64,000 bases of DNA from an uncultured Coriobacteriaceae bacterium (GCA_902790135.1 CADAQM010000015.1:1-64000); one strand, 5' to 3'. Counted from the stretch's first letter, positions 50,129 to 58,435 are shown. Made by a program: numbers and translations. The notes: generated by a model from the letters alone, not told the origin.

Positions 50129-51887
50129 ATGAATATGGTCAACGTTAAAGTTAATGGCATCGCAGTAAGCGTGCCTGAGGGCTCCACGATTCTCGATGCG
50201 GCCCGCAAGGCAGGTGTCGAGATTCCGACCCTGTGCTACATGAAAGAGAAGAACGAGATCGGCGCCTGCCGTATCTGCATCGTCGAGGCGACCGGCACGC
50301 GCGGCCTCGTGACCGCCTGCGTGTATCCCGTCGCCGAGGGCATGGAGATTCAGACCAACACCGAGAAGGTCCGCAAGTATCGCAAGACCACGCTCGAGCT
50401 GATCCTCTCCACCCACGACAAAAAGTGCCTCTCCTGCCCGCGCTCCACTGACTGCGAGCTGCAGAAGCTCTGCCTGGAGTACGGCGTGGACGAGGACGCC
50501 TTCGAGGGCTTCAAGCCGGTCTACGAGATCGACCTGCCGTCGCTGCGTGGCTGCCTGCAACGAGCAGTTCGTGGGCGTCATCGGCGCCAACGACCGCGGC
50601 ATCGACACCAACATCGGCTCGCCGTTCAACCGCCTGCTGAGGGATGTCCCCTGCATCTCCTGCGGCCAGTGCACGGTCGTCTGCCCCACCGGCGCCCTTA
50701 CCGTCAAGGACGACACCGACAAGGTCATGGCTGCCATCGCCGACCCCACCAAGTACGTCGTCGTGCAGACCGCCCCGTCCGTCCGCGCCCAGCTCGGCGA
50801 GAGCTTTGGCATGGCACCCGGCACCAACGTCGAGGGCAAGATGGTTGCCGCCCTGCGTCGTCTGGGCTTCGACAAGGTCTTCGACACCGACTTCGGCGCC
50901 GACCTCACCATCGTCGAGGACAAGGTCTTCGACACCGACTTCGGCGCCGACCTCACCATCGTCGAGGAGGCCAACGAGCTGGTCGACCGCATCAAGAACG
51001 GCGGCGTCCTGCCCATGATCACCTCCTGCAGCCCCGGCTGGGTCAAGTTCTGCGAGTACTACTATCCCGATCTCCTCCCGCACCTCTCCACCTGCAAGTC
51101 CCCGCAGCAGATGCAGGGCGCGGTCACCAAGACCTACTTTGCCGAGAAGATGGGCATCGACCCCAAGGACATCGTCTCCGTCTCAGTCATGCCCTGCACC
51201 GCCAAGAAGTTCGAGATCGGCCGCGACGACCAGTCCGCAGCCGGCGAGGGCATGCCCGACCTCGACATCTCCATCACCACGCGCGAGCTTGGCTACCTCA
51301 TCAAGAAGTCCGGCCTCAAGTTTGAGATGCTCCCGGACGAGGAGTTCGACGACCCCATGGGCGACGACACCGGCGCGGCCGTGATCTTCGGCGCCACCGG
51401 CGGCGTCATGGAGGCTGCCGTCCGTACCGCCAACGCATGGCTCAACGGCGCCACCGAGGCCATCGACCTTCACGCGGTCCGCGGCACCGAGATGGTCAAG
51501 GAGGCCACCGTCAACGTGGCTGGCACCGACCTCAAGCTCTGCGTCGCCTCCAGCGGCCAAGGTGCCCAGTACGTCATGTCGAAGCTCGCCGAGGGCAATC
51601 CCGAGGGCTGGGGCTTCATCGAGATCATGGGCTGCCCGGGCGGCTGCGTCAACGGCGGCGGCCAGCCCATCCAGCCGCAGTGGGTGCGCGACACCATCGA
51701 CCTCAAGGCCGTGCGCGCCAAGGCTCTCTACGACGCCGACGCCGCCATGGAGCTGCGCATGTCGCACGAGAACCCGTCCATCAAGAAGCTCTACGACGAG
51801 TGGTACACCGAGGGCTATGGCAAGGGCAAGGCACACCAGGCCCTGCACACCAGCTACGTTGCCCGCGAGAGGTATCCCAAGGCGTAA
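50129..51887 (+). pseudogene. hydA: [FeFe] hydrogenase catalytic subunit HydA, frameshifted as read
   Basis: The first frame (50129 to about 50540) gives a [2Fe-2S] domain (PTLCYMKEKNEIGACRIC..) and the HDKKCLSC..TDC cluster, ending VYEID. The coding then shifts one frame to RRCVAACNEQFVG and runs to 51887 with a second 4Fe-4S motif CISCGQCTVVCP and all three H-cluster motifs (TSCSPGWVKF, MPCTAKKFE, GCPGGCVNGGGQP). About 15 residues, including two Cys of the first 4Fe-4S cluster, are missing at the junction. A 48-base tandem duplication follows at 50871-50966. The gene would make H2; it may be inactive or misassembled. Confidence 0.85.
50871..50966 (+). repeat. 48-bp perfect tandem duplication inside hydA
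   Basis: Two identical 48-base units (50871-50918 and 50919-50966), each coding DKVFDTDFGADLTIVE, lie head to tail. Other HydA proteins have one copy, so this adds 16 residues in frame just before the first H-cluster motif. Confidence 0.92.
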
Positions 51888-51925
51888 GGCATCCGCTGCC
51901 ATCTGCCAAGCTTGTATGAGCTGAC

Positions 51926-51955
51926 GTGCGCCCCAGGAGAAATCCTGGGGCGCAC
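51926..51955 (+). terminator. Terminator of the hydrogenase operon
   Basis: GTGCGCCCCAGGA and TCCTGGGGCGCAC form a perfect 13-bp stem around a GAAA tetraloop, followed by TCTTATG. It stands 38 bases past the hydA stop. Confidence 0.82.
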
Positions 51956-52013
51956 TCTTATGCGTCGATATGGCGGTGCGGGCTCAAAGCGGGGAAGCGC
52001 TCGCGTGGCACGT

Positions 52014-52490
52014 CTAGCCGGCAACCGCTACGCCGCGCTCGTCCTCGGTCTCGGATGTCGTCGCGTTCTGCTCCTGCTGCTCCTGCCGCTCGTCGCTGTC
52101 GGGCAGGGCAAGCATGCCCACGATGCCGGCGCAGCCCTTGAGGGCCCCGAAGGCGATCGTTCCAGCAAGCGCCAGAGCGACAAACAGCATCTTGAGGATC
52201 TTGAGCACGCGCTGCCAGCGCTTGGTGCTCTCGTCGTCCTCGTCATCCTCGTCGGGGATGGGGTCGTCATCCACCGCCTGGTACATCTGCACGATGGGCG
52301 TGGGCTCCGGCAGCGACATGAGATCGGTGTTGGGAGGCTCCGAGAGCGCGCCGACAAGCGTCGTGGCCAGGACTGCGGAGGCGGCAACCTTCACGGTCTT
52401 GCGACCAATGTCATCGAGACGATCGAGCGTCTCCTCAGCCTTCTGCTCGCGCTCGTCCTCGACGGGCGTTATGTCATGCGTCTCAGCCAT
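52014..52490 (-). CDS. Single-pass membrane protein of unknown function
   Basis: 158 residues from the ATG at 52490, with AAAGG six bases before it. Residues 1-30 are charged; a weak hydrophobic stretch (VKVAASAVLATTLVGAL) may be a first helix; an acidic region (DDDPIPDEDDEDDESTKRWQ) follows; a strong membrane helix (LKMLFVALALAGTIAFGALKGCAGIVGML, ~106-134) and a polar tail end it. No family recognised. Monocistronic, converging on the hydrogenase terminator. Confidence 0.72.
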   Translation of the reverse strand: MAETHDITPVEDEREQKAEETLDRLDDIGRKTVKVAASAVLATTLVGALSEPPNTDLMSLPEPTPIVQMYQAVDDDPIPDEDDEDDESTKRWQRVLKILKMLFVALALAGTIAFGALKGCAGIVGMLALPDSDERQEQQEQNATTSETEDERGVAVAG

Positions 52491-52564
52491 GCGGGGCCTT
52501 TCTGCAGACGACATGCATGCACAGGTATTGTACCCCGCGCCGCGCCGCGGCAGTCGTGCCCGGG

Positions 52565-53677
52565 CTACGCCTCGAACGGGAAGCGATACGGCAGCCCGAG
52601 CTTGTCGCGCACCTCGATGATCTCGCGCTGCACGGCCTCGCCCACCGGTACGCCCTTGTCCTTGCGCTCCTGCCAGACGAGCCACTCCTTCTCGCCGGCC
52701 GTGTAGATGCGGTCGTATCCGGGGGCCTTCTTGGAGGCGCGCAGGGCGCGACAGATGTCGCCCGCGACCTTGCGGAAGGTCTCCTGGCCGGCAAACGCGT
52801 CCGGATCGACCACAAAGAAGAAGTGGCCCAGATGGTACATCTGCGGGGAGCCGTCCTCGTCGACACCGGTGAGCGCCTTCATGAACTGCCCGCCTGCGAG
52901 TGCGGCCGAGAGGATCTCGACCACCGCGGCGTATCCGTAGCCCTTGTAGCCGCACATCTCGTCGCCCGGGCCACCACCCAGAGGCGCCAGCGCCGCCGTG
53001 CCGTCCACCAGCATCTGGAGGATCTGCTGCGAGTCGGTGACCTCGCTGCCGTCCTCGGCGACCACCATGCCGGCCGGCGTGGGCTTGCCCTCGCGCGCGT
53101 AGTACTCGATCTTGCCTCGCTGGACGATAGAGGTCGCGCAGTCGATGCAGAAGGGGAACTCCTCGTCGGTGGGCAGCGCGAAGGTCAGCGGGTTGGTGCC
53201 CATCATGTTCTCGACGCCAAAGGTAGGTGCGATGGACGGACGCGCGTTGGTGCCCGTCAGGCCGATCATGCCCTGCTTGCTCGCCATGGTCGCCCAGTAC
53301 CCGGCAATGCCGTAGTGCGTGGAGTTCTTGATGGCCCCGCCGGCCATGCCGTAGGTCTTGGCCTTCTCGATCAGCCGCTCCATCACCGCGTGGGCCGCAA
53401 CCATGCCCATGCCGTCATGCGCGTCGGCAAGGATGGTGGTGGGCGTCTCCTTGATAATCTCGAGCTCTGTCACCGGCAGCAGCGTGCCGTTGACGATGCG
53501 GTCGATGTAGATGGGCTTGAAGCGGTTGCAACCGTGGCTCTCGATGCCGCGACGGTCGCTCTCGAGCAGCACGTCGGCACAGATGGCCGCGTCCTCGCGT
53601 GGGACACCGTAGCCCGCAAAGGCATCGATGAGAAACGCGTTCATGAGCTCCCAAGAAACGTAGGGCCTGGTTTCCAT
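52565..53677 (-). CDS. Ldh2-type malate/L-lactate/ureidoglycolate dehydrogenase
   Basis: 370 residues from the ATG at 53677 (ACAGGAGGG in front). The fold is that of the Ldh2/Mdh2 NAD(P)-dependent oxidoreductases unrelated to classic lactate dehydrogenase: RGIESHGCNRF at the N-terminus (catalytic His), NSTHYGIAGYWATMA, GTNARPSIAPTFGVENMMGTNPLTFALP and KGYGYAAVVEILSAALAG. It reduces or oxidises 2-hydroxy acids such as malate, sulfolactate or lactate; the substrate is not predictable. Single gene upstream of nrdD, opposite strand. Confidence 0.9.
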   Translation of the reverse strand: METRPYVSWELMNAFLIDAFAGYGVPREDAAICADVLLESDRRGIESHGCNRFKPIYIDRIVNGTLLPVTELEIIKETPTTILADAHDGMGMVAAHAVMERLIEKAKTYGMAGGAIKNSTHYGIAGYWATMASKQGMIGLTGTNARPSIAPTFGVENMMGTNPLTFALPTDEEFPFCIDCATSIVQRGKIEYYAREGKPTPAGMVVAEDGSEVTDSQQILQMLVDGTAALAPLGGGPGDEMCGYKGYGYAAVVEILSAALAGGQFMKALTGVDEDGSPQMYHLGHFFFVVDPDAFAGQETFRKVAGDICRALRASKKAPGYDRIYTAGEKEWLVWQERKDKGVPVGEAVQREIIEVRDKLGLPYRFPFEA

Positions 53678-53903
53678 GACTTCCCTCCTGTCAGCCACCT
53701 TGGCACGTATCCCTACCATCTTACGGCGCGACCGGCCCGCCTGTCACCATGGCGTTTCCGCCGGGGCGAGCGGTACCTCAGGCGACACCAAAGCAACCAC
53801 ACGAAGTCATAAAAGAACCGTGTCTGGTCCCCCAAATTGTGTCTTCGCAGGTAGGTAGGATAGTTCGCGCAACCGTCCGATTCGTAAATCCGCATTCTCG
53901 CAA

Positions 53904-53952
53904 ATCCCATATTTTGTGTTCTTGAACCTGAAACAAACACTATGTATGGTAT
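53904..53952 (+). promoter_or_regulatory. Tandem NrdR-like boxes before nrdD
   Basis: ATCCCATATTTTGTGT (53904-53919) and ACACTATGTATGGTAT (53937-53952) match the NrdR box consensus ACACwATATATwGTGT at 12 and 13 of 16 positions. They are 33 bases apart, close to three helical turns, as is usual for NrdR pairs. A small hairpin (53961-53985, CTCGGTGCC..GGTACCGAG) lies in the leader before the ribosome site. Confidence 0.65.
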
Positions 53953-54012
53953 GTAGTGCGCTCGGTGCCAAGGATAGGTACCGAGTCTTCCATCTAAGTC
54001 CAAGGAGCTGCG

Positions 54013-56046
54013 ATGTCACCTTTTGCCTATCCCACCGCCATCGTCAAGCGCGATGGCTCCCTCACCAGCTTTGACCAGTCGAAGATCACGGCGGCCATCG
54101 AGAAGGCTGGCGAGGCCACCAACGAGTTTGGTCTCGACGAGGCCATTATCCTTTCGGGTCAGGCATGCAAGGTCATCGCGCACCGCTTCCAGGGCGCAGC
54201 TCCCACGGTCGAGGAGATCCAGGACATCGTCGAGCAGACGCTGATCACGGCCAATCACTTTGAGACCGCCCGCGCCTATATCGTCTACCGCGAGAAGCGC
54301 AACCAGAACCGTCGCGACCGCGAGACCTACATCGACGTCACCAGCTCCGTCAACGAGTACCTCTCCCGCGCGGACTGGCGCGTCAACGCCAACGCCAACC
54401 AGGGCTACTCCCTCGGCGGCCTCATCCTCAACGTCTCCGGCAAGGTCATCGCCAACTACTGGCTCTCTCACGTGTATCCTCCCGCGGTCGGCGAGGCCCA
54501 TCGCTCGGGTGCCGTGCACATCCACGACCTCGACATGCTCTCCGGCTACTGCGCCGGCTGGAGCCTGCGCACCCTGCTCAACGAGGGCTTCAACGGCGTG
54601 CCCAACAAGGTCGAGTCCGCGCCTCCCAAGCACCTCGGCGCCGCCATGGGCCAGATGATCAACTTCCTGGGCACCCTGCAGAACGAGTGGGCCGGCGCGC
54701 AGGCCTTCTCGTCCACCGACACCTACCTCGCGCCGTTCGTACGCGTCGACCACCTCAGCTACGAGGAGGTCAAGCAGGAGATGCAGGGCTTCGTCTACAA
54801 CATGAACGTCCCGAGCCGCTGGGGCACCCAGACGCCGTTCTCCAACCTCACCTTCGACTGGACCTGCCCCGAGGACATCCGCGACCAGGTTCCCCTGGTG
54901 GGCGGCGAGCCGGTGGACTTCACCTACGGTGACCTGCAAGAAGAGATGGACATGATCAACCGTGCGTTCATCGAGGTCATGACCGAGGGTGACGCGCGCG
55001 GCCGCGTGTTCACCTTCCCCATCCCCACCTACAACATCACCAAGGACTTCCCCTGGGACTCCGACAATGCCATGCGCATGTTCGAGATGACTGCCAAGTA
55101 CGGCCTGCCCTACTTCCAGAACTTCGTCAACTCCGACCTCGAGCCGCACATGGTGCGCTCGATGTGCTGCCGCCTGCAGCTTGACCTGCGCGAGCTGCTC
55201 AAGCGCGGCAACGGCCTGTTTGGCTCCGCCGAGCAGACCGGCTCCATCGGCGTGGTCACCATGAACATGGCCCGTCTCGGCTACAAGCACAGGGGCAACG
55301 AGGAGGCCCTGGTGGAGGAGCTCGACTACCTGCTCGTGCTCGCCAAGACCTCGCTGGAGCTCAAGCGCAAGGAGATCCAGCGCCTTATCGACGCCGGCCT
55401 GTTCCCCTACACCAAACGCTACCTGGGCACCCTGCGCAACCACTTCTCGACCATCGGCGTCAACGGCATGAACGAGATGATTCGCAACTTCTCCAACGAC
55501 GACTACGACATCACCGGTGACGAGGGTCGCGCGATGGCCATCCGCATCCTGGACCACGTGCGCGAGAAGATGGTCGAGTTCCAGGAGGAGACCGGTCACA
55601 TGTACAACCTCGAGGCCACGCCAGCCGAGGGCACCACGTACCGCTTTGCCCGCGAGGACCGCAAGCGCTATCCGGACATCCTGCAGGCAGGCACCTACGA
55701 CGAGCCGTACTACACCAACTCCTCGCAGCTGCCCGTGGGCTACACCACCGACCCCTTTGAGGCCCTCTCCGAGCAGGAGGAGCTGCAGAAGAAGTACACT
55801 GGCGGCACCGTGCTGCACCTGTACATGGGCGAGCGCATCTCCTCGGCCGAGGCCTGCAAGCAGCTGGTCAAGCGCTCGCTGGAGAACTTCCGCCTGCCCT
55901 ACATCACGGTGACCCCCACCTTCTCGATCTGCCCCAAGCACGGCTACATCATCGGCGAGCACGCCTACTGCCCGCTGTGCGACGAGGAGCTGGCACTGGC
56001 AAAGCGCAGGACGCTGGAGGTGAAGCGCGCGAAGGCGAGCGCCTAG
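54013..56046 (+). CDS. nrdD: Class III anaerobic ribonucleotide reductase NrdD, without its glycyl-radical tail
   Basis: 677 residues after AAGGAGCTGCG. An ATP-cone leads (AIVKRDGSLTSFDQSKITAAIEKA). The catalytic barrel has GYCAGWSLRTLLNEGFNGV, TPFSNLTFDWTCPEDI, FPIPTYNITKDFPWD, the conserved CCRLQLDLRELLKRGNGLFGSAEQTGSIG and a C-terminal zinc motif (CPKHGY..CPLCDE). It would convert NTPs to dNTPs. The chain ends ~25 residues after the zinc motif; the RVxGY glycyl-radical segment that should follow is absent and is coded by the next small gene. Confidence 0.93.
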   Translation: MSPFAYPTAIVKRDGSLTSFDQSKITAAIEKAGEATNEFGLDEAIILSGQACKVIAHRFQGAAPTVEEIQDIVEQTLITANHFETARAYIVYREKRNQNRRDRETYIDVTSSVNEYLSRADWRVNANANQGYSLGGLILNVSGKVIANYWLSHVYPPAVGEAHRSGAVHIHDLDMLSGYCAGWSLRTLLNEGFNGVPNKVESAPPKHLGAAMGQMINFLGTLQNEWAGAQAFSSTDTYLAPFVRVDHLSYEEVKQEMQGFVYNMNVPSRWGTQTPFSNLTFDWTCPEDIRDQVPLVGGEPVDFTYGDLQEEMDMINRAFIEVMTEGDARGRVFTFPIPTYNITKDFPWDSDNAMRMFEMTAKYGLPYFQNFVNSDLEPHMVRSMCCRLQLDLRELLKRGNGLFGSAEQTGSIGVVTMNMARLGYKHRGNEEALVEELDYLLVLAKTSLELKRKEIQRLIDAGLFPYTKRYLGTLRNHFSTIGVNGMNEMIRNFSNDDYDITGDEGRAMAIRILDHVREKMVEFQEETGHMYNLEATPAEGTTYRFAREDRKRYPDILQAGTYDEPYYTNSSQLPVGYTTDPFEALSEQEELQKKYTGGTVLHLYMGERISSAEACKQLVKRSLENFRLPYITVTPTFSICPKHGYIIGEHAYCPLCDEELALAKRRTLEVKRAKASA

Positions 56047-56080
56047 TCTCCAGACGGAAACTTCTTCCGATTGAGACTAG

Positions 56081-56127
56081 ACACAAGATATTGTGTGTTC
56101 TAAGATGTAATACACAAAATGTAGATT
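56081..56127 (+). promoter_or_regulatory. Tandem NrdR-like boxes before the glycyl-radical gene
   Basis: ACACAAGATATTGTGT (56081-56096) matches the NrdR consensus at 15 of 16 positions; ACACAAAATGTAGATT (56112-56127) matches at 12. They are exactly 31 bases apart, three helical turns. The location, in the gap after nrdD and before the 64-residue gene, suggests that this gene has its own NrdR-repressed promoter. Confidence 0.75.
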
Positions 56128-56149
56128 CCTTCCTGAAGCGGAGATACCA

Positions 56150-56344
56150 ATGGTCAACAAGAGCGAACTCACCAGCAACGGCGTTGTCATCGACGGCATC
56201 GAGCTCACCAACGACGAGCGCCAGCCCTGCGAGGTCTGGACCCGCGTCATGGGCTACTATCGCCCCGTCTCCTTCTACAACACCGGCAAGAAGGGCGAGT
56301 TCCACGAGCGCGTCGAGTTCCTCGAGCCCGGCTGCTGCGCCTAG
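56150..56344 (+). CDS. Separate glycyl-radical domain of anaerobic ribonucleotide reductase
   Basis: 64 residues after GGAGATACCA-ATG. The segment CEVWTRVMGYYRPV, followed by YNTGKKGEFHERVEF, is the glycyl-radical motif and surrounding residues that end ordinary NrdD chains, with Gly in RVMGY as the radical site. Main NrdD upstream lacks exactly this part. The pair thus looks like a two-chain enzyme activated by NrdG. It is reminiscent of GrcA/YfiD, the spare radical domain of pyruvate formate-lyase. Followed by a strong terminator. Confidence 0.88.
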   Translation: MVNKSELTSNGVVIDGIELTNDERQPCEVWTRVMGYYRPVSFYNTGKKGEFHERVEFLEPGCCA

Positions 56345-56364
56345 TCCGTAAGCAAACAGAACGG

Positions 56365-56418
56365 GACAGCCCCCTGGTGTTCTTTCTGCACGAGAACACT
56401 GGGGGGCTGTCTTTTCTC
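56365..56418 (+). terminator. Strong rho-independent terminator before nrdG
   Basis: GACAGCCCCC..GGTGTTCT pairs with AGAACAC..GGGGGGCTGTC (56365-56411), about 18 bp, followed by TTTTCTCTCC. It lies between the glycyl-radical gene and nrdG, so nrdG depends on read-through or its own promoter. Confidence 0.85.
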
Positions 56419-56446
56419 TCCACTCTCTGCGCATCAGGTGATCGAT

Positions 56447-57133
56447 ATGGCTGAACATCTTCTCATCGGGGGCATCACGCCCTTCTCCACGGTCGACTGG
56501 CCGGGCAAGCTCGCCTGCGTGGCGTTTCTCGCGGGCTGCCCCTGGCGCTGCCCCTATTGCCAGAACCATGCCCTGCAGTCCTTTGGTGCGGCCACGCTCG
56601 ACGAGAGAGACCTCTACGGCTTTTTGCAGGCCAGACGTGGTCTGCTCGACGGCGTGGTCTTCTCGGGAGGCGAGCCGCTGGCTCAGGCGGCCACGATCGA
56701 CGCCATGCGCCACGCGAAGGAGCTGGGCTTTGAGGTGGGCTTGCACACGTGCGGCTGCTATCCGGAGCGGCTGGCCGATGCCCTGCCTCTGGTTGACTGG
56801 GTGGGCCTCGACGTCAAGGCACCGTGGGACGCCTACGAGCGCGTGACGCACGTTTCGGCGACCGGCGAGCTTGTGAAGCGCAGCCTCGGGCTGATTCTTG
56901 CCTCCGGGGTCGACATGGAGGCACGCACCACCTGGCATCCCCATCTGCTCTCGGCCGAGGACATCTCCACCATTGGGCACGACCTTGCGAATCGTGGGGT
57001 GCGCACCTGGGCCATCCAGGCGTATCGACATGCGGGCACCACCGGTGAGCTTGCCGACGAGACGGTCTATCCCAGCGAGGTCCCCGAGGGGCTAGCCGAG
57101 CTCTTTGAGACCTTCGAGTTCCGCCGCGCCTAG
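56447..57133 (+). CDS. nrdG: Anaerobic ribonucleotide reductase activating protein (radical SAM)
   Basis: 228 residues from the ATG at 56447 (CAGGTG in front). The radical-SAM motif CPWRCPYC (CX3CX2C) is at ~residue 30, preceded by STVDWPGKLACVAFLAGC; FSGGEPL and VDWVGLDVKAPWDAYERV follow, with a C-terminal WHPHLLS. It uses SAM and a 4Fe-4S cluster to make the glycyl radical on the separate domain or NrdD. Family length is normal. Located after the terminator. Confidence 0.92.
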   Translation: MAEHLLIGGITPFSTVDWPGKLACVAFLAGCPWRCPYCQNHALQSFGAATLDERDLYGFLQARRGLLDGVVFSGGEPLAQAATIDAMRHAKELGFEVGLHTCGCYPERLADALPLVDWVGLDVKAPWDAYERVTHVSATGELVKRSLGLILASGVDMEARTTWHPHLLSAEDISTIGHDLANRGVRTWAIQAYRHAGTTGELADETVYPSEVPEGLAELFETFEFRRA

Positions 57134-57150
57134 CACCCTGCCGAGGGGGA

Positions 57151-57177
57151 TGCCAAAGGGGGTAACCCCCTTTGGCA
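57151..57177. repeat. Perfect palindrome TGCCAAAGGGGG-TAA-CCCCCTTTGGCA
   Basis: 12-bp arms with a 3-base loop, between nrdG and the convergent AAA ATPase gene. A second, almost equal copy lies 15 bases on. Serves as a bidirectional hairpin or repeat. Confidence 0.7.
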
Positions 57178-57191
57178 GATGCACACCCTGA

Positions 57192-57222
57192 CCTGCCACA
57201 GGGGGTAACCCCCTTTGGCAGG
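57192..57222. repeat. Second copy of the TGCCA..GGGGG-TAA-CCCCC hairpin
   Basis: CCTGCCACAGGGGG and CCCCCTTTGGCAGG pair at 13 of 14 positions. It abuts the stop of the AAA ATPase gene. A third relative is at 58408-58435 on the other side of that gene. Confidence 0.7.
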
Positions 57223-58311
57223 TTACCTACGCAGATACTCTCGCATCACGGGCATCACAAAGTCGACCACGCCATAGCTAACTTCGGCGACCAGCCCGCG
57301 ATCGATGAGACGACGCCTCAGGTTGGAGGCGTTGGTCATGCTGACACCCATGCGCCGCGCCACCTCGCTCGTCGCGAGGGGACCGTCGTCGAGCGCCATG
57401 GCCTCAAGGTACTCCAGCTCGCGTTGCGTGAGCTCGCGAAGCGAGGGCTCCACAATGGCATTGAGCATCTCGCTCTGGGCATGTTCCACCGCTGCCTGGG
57501 CGTCGTCCACCGTGATGACGTCGTGGAAGTAGCCCATGCGCCACAGGTAGTACCCCACCAGCTGGATGGCAAACGCAAAGCCCTGCGTGGCCGAGGCGGC
57601 CATGGTCAGCGCCTCCTGGTCAATCCTCTTGTTGTTCTCCACGATGGTGGTAAAGAGCGCCTCCTCCACCTCGTAGCGGCTGATGGGATCGAGCCTGCGC
57701 TGGAACGCGCGCCTTATAAAGGAGACGCTCTCATCGAGAAGCAGCGTGGACACCTTGCTGGGAAGGCCTGCCATGAGCAGCGCCACATCCCTGCCTTCAG
57801 TCACCAGATGCTGGTAGGTGTCGATGAAGTCAATCAGCTCCTCGCAGGTAGGGTCAAGCTCGTCGATGCTCACCAAGAGACCAATGCCCTGCTCGTTGAG
57901 CTTTTCTACGAGATGATGCAGGTCAAGCCACCAGGGGTCATCTTCACGATGAGTCTCCCTCTCAATGGCAACCGGACCTATCTGAACCGATGTGACGTCT
58001 GACTGTGTTGGCGCAGCAATCAGATGCCGAGCGTTTTCACGAGCGCTCCTGACCAGCTTATCGAGCATCCCCTTGCGTGCGGACACGCTGACGCAGACCC
58101 ACCCCTGCGCGGATGCCTCCTCCGCGATAGTGCGCAGCAGCACCGTCTTACCCGAGCCTCGCGGCCCAATGAAGATGGTGGAACGGTTGGGGTCGCCTGG
58201 CCGATTGGCAAGCCCGCCGATAACGTCATCGATGAGCTCCACACGTCCGGCAAGGGCGTAGGGCATGCTCCCAAAGGTAGGGGTAAAGGGATTGCTTGAA
58301 CGACGAACCAT
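57223..58311 (-). CDS. AAA ATPase with a C-terminal winged helix (ORC/Cdc6-like)
   Basis: 362 residues after GAGGGAGGCAGC-ATG. Walker A FIGPRGSGKTVLLRT (~47-60), Walker B LLVSIDELDP (~145-154), sensor region VALLMAGLP, and an arginine finger-like RRAFQRRLDPIS. The C-terminal ~80 residues (LTQRELEYLEAMALDDGPLATSEVARRMGVSMTNASNLRRRLIDRGLVAEVSYGVVDFVMP) are a winged helix. Such AAA-HTH proteins occur as orphan STAND/ORC-like ATPases in many actinobacteria; the target is unknown. It is flanked on both sides by related G/C hairpins. Confidence 0.87.
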   Translation of the reverse strand: MVRRSSNPFTPTFGSMPYALAGRVELIDDVIGGLANRPGDPNRSTIFIGPRGSGKTVLLRTIAEEASAQGWVCVSVSARKGMLDKLVRSARENARHLIAAPTQSDVTSVQIGPVAIERETHREDDPWWLDLHHLVEKLNEQGIGLLVSIDELDPTCEELIDFIDTYQHLVTEGRDVALLMAGLPSKVSTLLLDESVSFIRRAFQRRLDPISRYEVEEALFTTIVENNKRIDQEALTMAASATQGFAFAIQLVGYYLWRMGYFHDVITVDDAQAAVEHAQSEMLNAIVEPSLRELTQRELEYLEAMALDDGPLATSEVARRMGVSMTNASNLRRRLIDRGLVAEVSYGVVDFVMPVMREYLRR

Positions 58312-58350
58312 GCTGCCTCCCTCTCATTGCTTTTCATGAGTATACCCATA

Positions 58351-58385
58351 ATTCACATTGATTCATACACATTCATATTGATTCA
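58351..58385 (-). promoter_or_regulatory. Direct repeats over the promoter of the AAA gene
   Basis: ATTCACATTGATTCA (58351-58365) and ATTCATATTGATTCA (58371-58385) are identical at 14 of 15 positions and 20 bases apart, two helical turns. Minus-strand TATACT in GGGTATACTCATG (about 58340) could be the -10, so the repeats lie over the -35 area and may bind a regulator. Confidence 0.5.
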
Positions 58386-58407
58386 CGGCAACCAACCGCA
58401 GGGTTCA

Positions 58408-58435
58408 TGCCACGGGGGGGGTACCCCCCTGTGGC
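58408..58435. repeat. Third copy of the TGCCA..GGGGG hairpin
   Basis: TGCCAC-GGGGGGGG-TA-CCCCCC-T-GTGGCA, related to 57151-57177 and 57192-57222. It stands between the divergent AAA and ABC transporter genes. Confidence 0.65.

Noticed and set aside
48427..50208. 593-codon antisense frame over hydB
   Set aside because: Same shadow effect; hydB carries the recognised cofactor motifs.
50500..50580. Programmed ribosomal frameshift in hydA
   Set aside because: No slippery heptamer is seen, and conserved residues are missing at the junction, which frameshifting cannot restore.
50129..51325. HydA read only in its first frame as a 398-residue protein
   Set aside because: After VYEID the sequence turns to Arg/His-rich nonsense while the neighbouring frame keeps perfect hydrogenase motifs.
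54016..55962. 648-codon antisense frame over nrdD
   Set aside because: Mirror frame of a GC-rich gene; nrdD on the plus strand has full family motifs.
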